The position numbers and the translations under genes are program-made. The notes below the pieces were generated by a model. It was not told the origin of the DNA. It ran no database searches and saw only the letters and a program-made list of their open reading frames with translations. From Bolinopsis microptera (taxonomy: Eukaryota; Ctenophora; Tentaculata; Lobata; Bolinopsidae): a DNA stretch of 64,000 bases. Numbering within the stretch: the stretch's first letter is position 1; each line of letters begins with the position of its first letter. The stretch spans positions 3,107,246 to 3,171,245 of the forward strand of contig NC_087081.1 of the NCBI RefSeq assembly GCF_026151205.1, written 5' to 3'. Below, in pieces: positions 58,053 through 64,000 of this stretch.

Positions 58053-59621
58053 GCCTCTAGTTCGTATAATATCTTGTTTTCAATCAACAGAGTGCTAGAA
58101 GATAGAACCGTGACGTACGAATGTACACACTAAAAGTGACACTGATCTTGCAATATCTCACATCATTACTGCAGATGAGTGATGGTGTATAACTGAAGCA
58201 GCATTCATTGGGCAAGGTCATTTCAACCTTGATCTGTTCAACTAAATAGAATCTGTGTAATTGACACAGTTAATTATCGTAATTTATTCTAACAATTGAC
58301 ACAATATCATTACGAATCTTGTATTGCGTAATTTTTATGTCACCCTGACCACAATTATAACGAACTCACAATCCTTAATGGGTATAATAAACATTATTAA
58401 ATTTCTCCTCTATTAATAAATTTCTCCTCTATAATATACAGCTTCTCTATAAATTACTAACAGTTCCTCTGATATACTAAATTCTGGCGCAATCTGTGCA
58501 AAATGTGGTCATTCTGTCGAGTACAACTACAAGATCACTCAATATTCGGTCGAGTAAAAGCTACATTCTCGGTCACGTGACCGAGGTGACGTCACGTGAC
58601 CGAGATGACGTCACCTCTTTGTTGTGATTGGGACCACTAAATAGACCGATCTCCGCTATTAACTTATATCGTGCCACTATAACGGCCACGTAACGGCGAG
58701 CCTCAATATTGATGAATGTCTCCTTTATTATGAGCACAAAGTTCCTCTTTACTAATAGAAAACAGCTTCTTTAATACCAAACTCTCGCTCTGACGGTGAC
58801 ACACATAATATATGCGAGTTGATGGTCACTCAATATTGCATACAAGGAGAAGTACAAGGTTGCGTACAATCTAGAATATAGATGTTACATTCATGATGGT
58901 GCAATTTCGAGATCAGTCATATTAGCTGATGTGATAGCAAATGAACCCTGTCCTTGATGAGTTGATATGTCACAATATTGCATAATCTCACTATCATTAC
59001 GTCTGTAATGTTTCGTGCTAAAGTCTCACCAGACATATAAACGTTTAGGTATTTAATATTTCGTATATCTTCTATCAGATATACGAAATACATGTATAAG
59101 GGTGAAAATGGGTAATTTTCCCGACTTTTCTCAATTTTGGGAAAAACTACTTTAATTATTCGATTAAACTCGTCGTGTGGGAATTAAATTGCTTACCACA
59201 GTGTTTGGAAGATGCTTTATACGAGAAAGCATAATTTTTATTAAACTGTGCATTATGAAAAGTAAAATCCGGCCCAGCAAACAATAACTTAAAATTAAAT
59301 TTCAATTACTCATAATTTCAAACTGCAGCTGAGATGATAGGAAGTTCTTGATGACAGGAGTTGTATAAATATATAACTGAACTGACTAAAGTTCGACTCT
59401 TGACTCTTGAGTTTATTTTTGGAACATAGAGTCTGTCTATAATAGGATGTATTGAAACTGTTACAGCTGAGTTACATGGGTTCAACTATTTCACAAGAAT
59501 CTTAAAATGTTGTGACGCCACCTCAAAAATAATTTTAGAAACGGTTTTTGCCCTAAATTTCTCCTAATTTTCTAAATGAAATCAAATTAAAGTATGATAA
59601 TATACCCCTTGTATCGGGTCA
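58053..59621. other. no gene; palindromic CACGTG/TGACGTCA site
   Basis: At about 58570-58612, CTCGGTCACGTGACCGAG is followed by TGACGTCACGTGACCGAG: two E-boxes and two CRE-like TGACGTCA motifs within 45 bp. Otherwise nothing recognised. Confidence 0.4.
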
Positions 59622-59983
59622 AGGCCGCCTGAAGTCACTCAGTAGCAATCTACAGTACCTCCAGGTGCCCGCCTGAAGTCACTCAGTAGCAATCTACAGT
59701 ACCTTCAGGTGGCAGCCTGAAGTCACTCAGTAGCAATCTACAGTACCTCCAGGTGCCCGCCTGAAGTCACTCAGTAGCAATCTACAGTACCTCCAGGTGC
59801 AGGTGCCCGCCTGAAGTCACTCAGTAGCAATCTACAGAACCTCCAGGTGGCAGCCTGAAGTCACTCAGTAGCAATCTACAGTACCTTCAGGTGGCAGCCT
59901 GAAGTCACTCAGTAGCAATCTACAGTACCTTCAGGTGGCAGCCTGAAGTCACTCAGTAGCAATCTACAGTACTTCAGGTGGCT
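59622..59983 (+). repeat. about 43-bp minisatellite, CCTGAAGTCACTCAGTAGCA
   Basis: Eight to nine units of CCTGAAGTCACTCAGTAGCA plus ATCTACAGTACCTCCAGGTG and CCCG or GCAG. Confidence 0.95.
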
Positions 59984-60189
59984 ATCACCACATTGATTAA
60001 TGATTTACAGTAAGTTTCAACGAAGCAGAAACATTATGTCCCGGCAGGCCTCAAATCTCTCAAAAGTCATTACTTCATATATTTTAAACACGATAACTGG
60101 AGCAGCATACGTGGAACAGTTATCCAGTTCAGGCATTTAAAACACCGATAACGGATTACGTAATTTATTTTTTTATGAAATTTCTGAAA

Positions 60190-60260
60190 CCGAATGCCAG
60201 CCGAATGCTCGAGAAATCTTGTGTGAGGGTTAAATAGGGAGGTGTGCAAGGTAGTACAGC
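60190..60260 (+). mobile_element. headless SINE fragment
   Basis: GCTCGAGAAATCTTGTGTGAGGGTTAAATA matches the body of the SINE at 60849-61232 (CTCGAGAAATCGGGTGTGAG...) in opposite orientation. Confidence 0.45.
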
Positions 60261-60848
60261 GAAAAGGAAAAACTTCAATGGATGGTTACCGTAATGGGTG
60301 CCACATGCCTAGCATGACATATTTACCTACTCACTTGCACTTGTGTAGGTCTGTAGAAGCATTAGTATCGGGCGTTGCCTGCTACAGCCTACCCTCAAAC
60401 TAAAAGCTTGCTTTAATTAATAATTCAATAGATCTGAAACCGAAAGCAATATTACATTACGTAGTAGTGGCACTACTAGTTACACCGGTCGTTAGTCGTT
60501 GCTGATACCCTGGTTACCCTGGTTACCCTGACGTAAACAAATAAAATCTTGACGATGCTGGCTTGTATTGAGGATAATAAACGCGTTTTATATAAATAAC
60601 GATGATCTTTCCACTTTTCGAAACCTTATATTAATAAATGTGGATTGCTTAAGAATTTGTTTTAACATCGCTCCCAGAAGTGACAGAAGAATTGATGTGG
60701 GAAATACTGTAAATAGAAATATAGATTATAAAAGATAGGACGGAATAGAAGATGACCGGATTAGGAATAATGCAGTTATACCAGTTTCCATGGGAGTGCA
60801 GTAATTCATGTACGAGTATTTTAATCCCCGCTCAAGAGATTTGTCGTA

Positions 60849-61232
60849 AATTTTTATTTTTATTTTTTATCTCTACACTTATTTTACTTCGGACATTCCA
60901 ACAGCCACATTGTTACACAAGTGTGTAACCAGCCAATTACAGGAAGCCGAAGGATTCAATTATACATTAGGCCAGTGACAGACGACAGTTAAGGTAGTGG
61001 GTACCATACTTTCTTCGTCCAAGACTTTGCTGCAATGGGCAGCTCCTCAAATTTAACCCTCACACCCGATTTCTCGAGTATTTGGCTGAGTGGACCGGGG
61101 GGCTGCATAGACCACTCAGGATCCTTAGCTGAGCGTCGACGACGCTCACCCCACTGCTAGTGACAGAGTCGGGAATCGAACCTGGTACCTCAAGCAATAC
61201 CAGGCGGATTAACCAACTGAGCCACTAAGCCG
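60849..61232 (-). mobile_element. tRNA-derived SINE
   Basis: Read on the minus strand, the head GGCTTAGTGGCTCAGTTGG has an A box (TGGCTCAGTTGG, 61213-61224) and a B box (GGTTCGATTCC, 61172-61182) at tRNA spacing. The body includes CGTCGTCGACGCTCAGC, and the 3' end is an A/T-rich tail of TAAAAA units. It should be transcribed by Pol III and moved by a LINE. Confidence 0.8.
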
Positions 61233-61394
61233 TTTAAACAAGCTTTAACTGATGAGCCTTGCAATACACAGTGATTGTGACTAGAACCAAATGTAATCTA
61301 CTAATTAAGTTCATAAGTCCATTAACTGAACCAAGAATCGTATTCTACATTTTTGGTGCATTATTATTACCTGGGTTAAATCATGATCACGTGA

Positions 61395-62018
61395 ACAACA
61401 GTAGTTACCTAGCAACGTGACCTAGCAACAGTATTTCTAGTTACCTAGCAACGTGACCTAGCAACAGTATTTCTAGTAACCTAGCAACGTGACCTAGCAA
61501 CAGTATTTCTAGTTACTTAGCAACGTGACCTAGCAACAGTATTTCTAGTAACCTAGCAACGTGACCTAGCGACAGTATTTCTAGTTACCTAGCAACGTGA
61601 CCTAGCAACAGTATTTCTAGTAACCTAGCAACGTGACCTAGCAACAGTATTTCTAGTTACCTAGCAACGTGACCTAGCAACAGTATTTCTAGTTACCAAG
61701 CAACGTGACCTAGCAACAGTATTTCTAGTTACCAAGCAACGTGACCTAGCAACAGTATTTCTAGTAACCTAGCAACGTGACCTAGCAACAGTATTTCTAG
61801 TTACCTAGCAACGTGACCTAGCAACAGTATTTCTAGTTACTTAGCAACGTGACCTAGCAACAGTATTTCAAGTTACCTAGCAACGTGACCTAGCAACAGT
61901 AGTTCTAGTTACCTAGCAACGTGACCTAGCAACAGTATTTCTAGTTACTTAGCAACGTGACCTGGCAACAGTATTTCTAGTAACCTAGCAACGTGACCTA
62001 GCAACAGTATTTCTAGTT
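61395..62018 (+). repeat. 36-bp minisatellite, TAGCAACGTGACCTAGCAAC
   Basis: About 17 units of CCTAGCAACGTGACCTAGCA plus ACAGTATTTCTAGTTA; AGTTA and AGTAA variants alternate at the left. Element B copy 2 starts right at its end. Confidence 0.95.
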
Positions 62019-62020
62019 AT

Positions 62021-64000
62021 AGGGGGGGGGTGTCATGTCCGTCTATGTCCGCCTATGTCCTGTCCTTTTTGGATTCTATGAGACAACGGACGTGTTTTTT
62101 GGGACATTGGCGGACACGGACGGACATTGGCGGACTCGGACGGACATTGGCGGACTCGGACGGACATTGGCGGACTCGGACGGACATTGGCGGACCCGGA
62201 CGGACATGGATGGACATTGGTGGACATTAGCGGACATTGGTGGACATTAGCGGACAAACATTTTGAGGACTGAAGAGTACTGAAGAGTACTGAGGAGGAT
62301 GGCTGAGAAGGATGGCTGAGGAGGATGGCTGAGGAGGATGACTGAGGAGGATGACTGAGGAGGATGACTGAGAGGGAGGAGAAGGATCAGGAAGACCCAG
62401 GAGGAGGAGGAGGAGGAGGACCCAAAAGGAGGACCTAGGAGGAGGAGGAGAACTGAGGAGGATGACTCAGGAGGAGGAGGACTCAGGGGGAGGACTGAGG
62501 AGGACTGAGAAGGAGGAGGACTGAGGAGGATGGCTGAGGAGGATGGCTGAGGAGGATGACTGAGAGGGAGGAGGAGGAGGAAGAGGAGGAAGAGGAGGAA
62601 GAGGACTGAGGAGGAGGAGGAGAAGGACTGAGGAGGAGAAGGAGGACCCAGGAGGAGGAGGACCCAGGAGGAGGGGTCCAGGAGGAGGACCCAGGAAAAG
62701 GCCCCAGGAGGAGGAGGAGGACCGGGGAGGAGGAGAACTGTTGAGGACTGATGAGGAGGACTGAGGACGAGGAGGAAGAGTAGGAGGAGGACTGAGGAGG
62801 GGAGGAGGAAGAGGACTGGGGAGGATCAGGAAGACCCAGGAGGACCCAGGAGGAGGAGGACCCAGGAGGACCCAGGAGGAGGAGGAGGACTGAGGAGGAC
62901 TGAGGAGGAGGACTGACGATGACTGAGAAGGAGGAGGACTGAGGAGTACTGAGAAGGATGGCTGAGGAGGATGGCTGGGGAGGATGGCTGAGGAGGATGA
63001 CTGAGGAGGATGACTGAGAGGGAGGAGGACTCAGGAGGAGGACTCAGAAGGAAGAGGAGGAGGACTCAGGAGGAGGACTTAGGAGAAATGAGAAGGAGGA
63101 CTGAGGAGAACTGAGGAGGAGGAGGAGGATCAGGAGGAGGACTGAATAGGAGGAGGAGAAGGAGGGGGACTGGGAGAGGACTGGGGAGGAGGAGGACTGA
63201 TGAGAAGGATGAGGAGGAGGACCCAGGAGGAGGAGGACTGAGGACCGAGGAGGAAGAGGAGGAGGATGAAGAGGAGGAGGAGGACCCAGGAGGAGGAGGA
63301 CTGAGGAGGAGGACTGAGGAGGAGGACTGAGGAGGACTGAGGAGGATGGCTGAGGAGGATGACTGAGAGGGAAGAGGAGGAGGAGGAGGAGGACTGAGGA
63401 GGACTGAGAAGGAGGAGGAGGACTGAATAGGAGGAGGAGGAGGGGGACTGGGGGAGGACTGAGGAGGAGGATGGAGGACTGAGGAGAAGGATGAGGAGGA
63501 GGACTAAGGAGGACTGAGGACTGAGGAGGAAGAGGAGAAGGATGAAGAGGAGGAGGAGGACCCAGGAGGAGGACCCAGGAGGAGGACTCAGGAGGAGGAG
63601 GAGGACTGGGGAGGAGGAGGACTGATGAGGAGGACTGAGGACGAGGAGGAGGAGTAGGAGGAGGACTGAGGAGGGGAGGAGGAAGAGGACTGAGGAAGAT
63701 CAGGAAGACCCAGGGGGAGGAGGAGGAAAAGTAGGAGGAGGAAGCATCTAAATGTTATTTCCATTTTTGTCCGTTTTTGTCCGTTTTTGTCCATTTTTGT
63801 CCGTTTTTGTCCGCTCTATTTTTTGTCCGTTTTGAAAATATAGGGTACCGAACGGACAAAAAAACATGATCCCCCTATAACAGCAAAAATTGAACATTTT
63901 ATTAAGCAATTTAGGTGTCCATATGTCCGCCTATGTCTGCCTATGTCCGCCTATGTCCGCCTATGTCCGCCTATGTCCTGTCCTTTTTGGATTCTATGAG
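62021..64000. mobile_element. TIR element B, copy 2 (cut by the window edge)
   Basis: Same left end, subterminal CGGACATTGGCGGACT units (fewer) and purine core as copy 1, with many indels in the core. Right subterminal GTCCGCCTAT units begin at about 63926, and the TGTCCTTTTTGGATTCTATG phrase ends at the window edge. Its left edge abuts the 36-bp minisatellite. Confidence 0.75.

Noticed and set aside
61145-61232. A possible tRNA gene
   Set aside because: A and B boxes are present, but the acceptor stem does not close and the sequence continues into a body and A/T-rich tail, so it is a SINE head.
59622-62018. CRISPR-like arrays (regular 36- and 43-bp repeats)
   Set aside because: Units are contiguous with no unique spacers and the context is an animal genome; they are minisatellites.

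Overview
This is a repeat-crowded stretch of an animal nuclear genome. Evidence: spliced genes with GT..AG introns and consistent phases, a Numb-type PTB adaptor (a metazoan family), a two-domain Ly6/uPAR-like GPI-anchored protein, a Penelope-like retroelement, a tRNA-derived SINE and many non-autonomous DNA transposons and minisatellites. The base composition is AT-rich. The species cannot be named from the sequence; a marine invertebrate is a reasonable guess. There are no bacterial-style operons, rRNA or CRISPR arrays.

Three genes were rebuilt from splice sites. (1) 1000-2822, +: two exons, a 104-aa secreted, basic, possibly peptide-hormone-like precursor. (2) 26709-31291, +: nine exons, 336 aa, signal peptide, two Ly6/uPAR-like Cys domains joined by an acidic Glu-Thr linker, and a C-terminal GPI-anchor signal. 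(3) 36969-48821, -: eight 3' exons of a Numb homologue, covering most of the PTB domain and an NPF-containing tail; the N-terminal exons were not found. A weak candidate small membrane-protein gene lies at about 10483-10947. Every predicted splice junction in the three main genes keeps frame.

Layout: 0-10 kb holds gene 1, a TTAA-flanked MITE in its intron, and a 3.4-kb giant inverted repeat (3589-7018). 10-23 kb is mostly gene-free, with minisatellites, a hAT-like element with a perfect 8-bp target duplication (15586-16028) and members of a 'GGACATTA' foldback family. 23.3-26.1 kb is one 15-bp satellite of about 185 units. 26-31 kb is the Ly6-like gene, with MITEs in its introns. 32.3-34.9 kb is a Penelope-like element with an open RT/GIY-YIG frame, inverted terminal arms and a 12-bp target duplication, itself inserted in a foldback copy. 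37-49 kb is Numb, whose introns carry a 1.6-kb minisatellite, a deleted Penelope copy, two MITEs and a 1-kb satellite. 50-64 kb is simple repeats, two copies of a G-tract-ended element with about 1.7 kb of purine-rich (GGA)n-like DNA, and one of these nested in a second TIR element that is nested in a minisatellite.

The most unusual signal is that the 15-bp satellite seems to have grown out of the hairpin apex of the foldback element family. Next are the Penelope element, whose arms hold a hammerhead-like GAAACGTC core, and the Russian-doll insertion at 53.4-58.1 kb. All identifications come from reading motifs; no database search was run.
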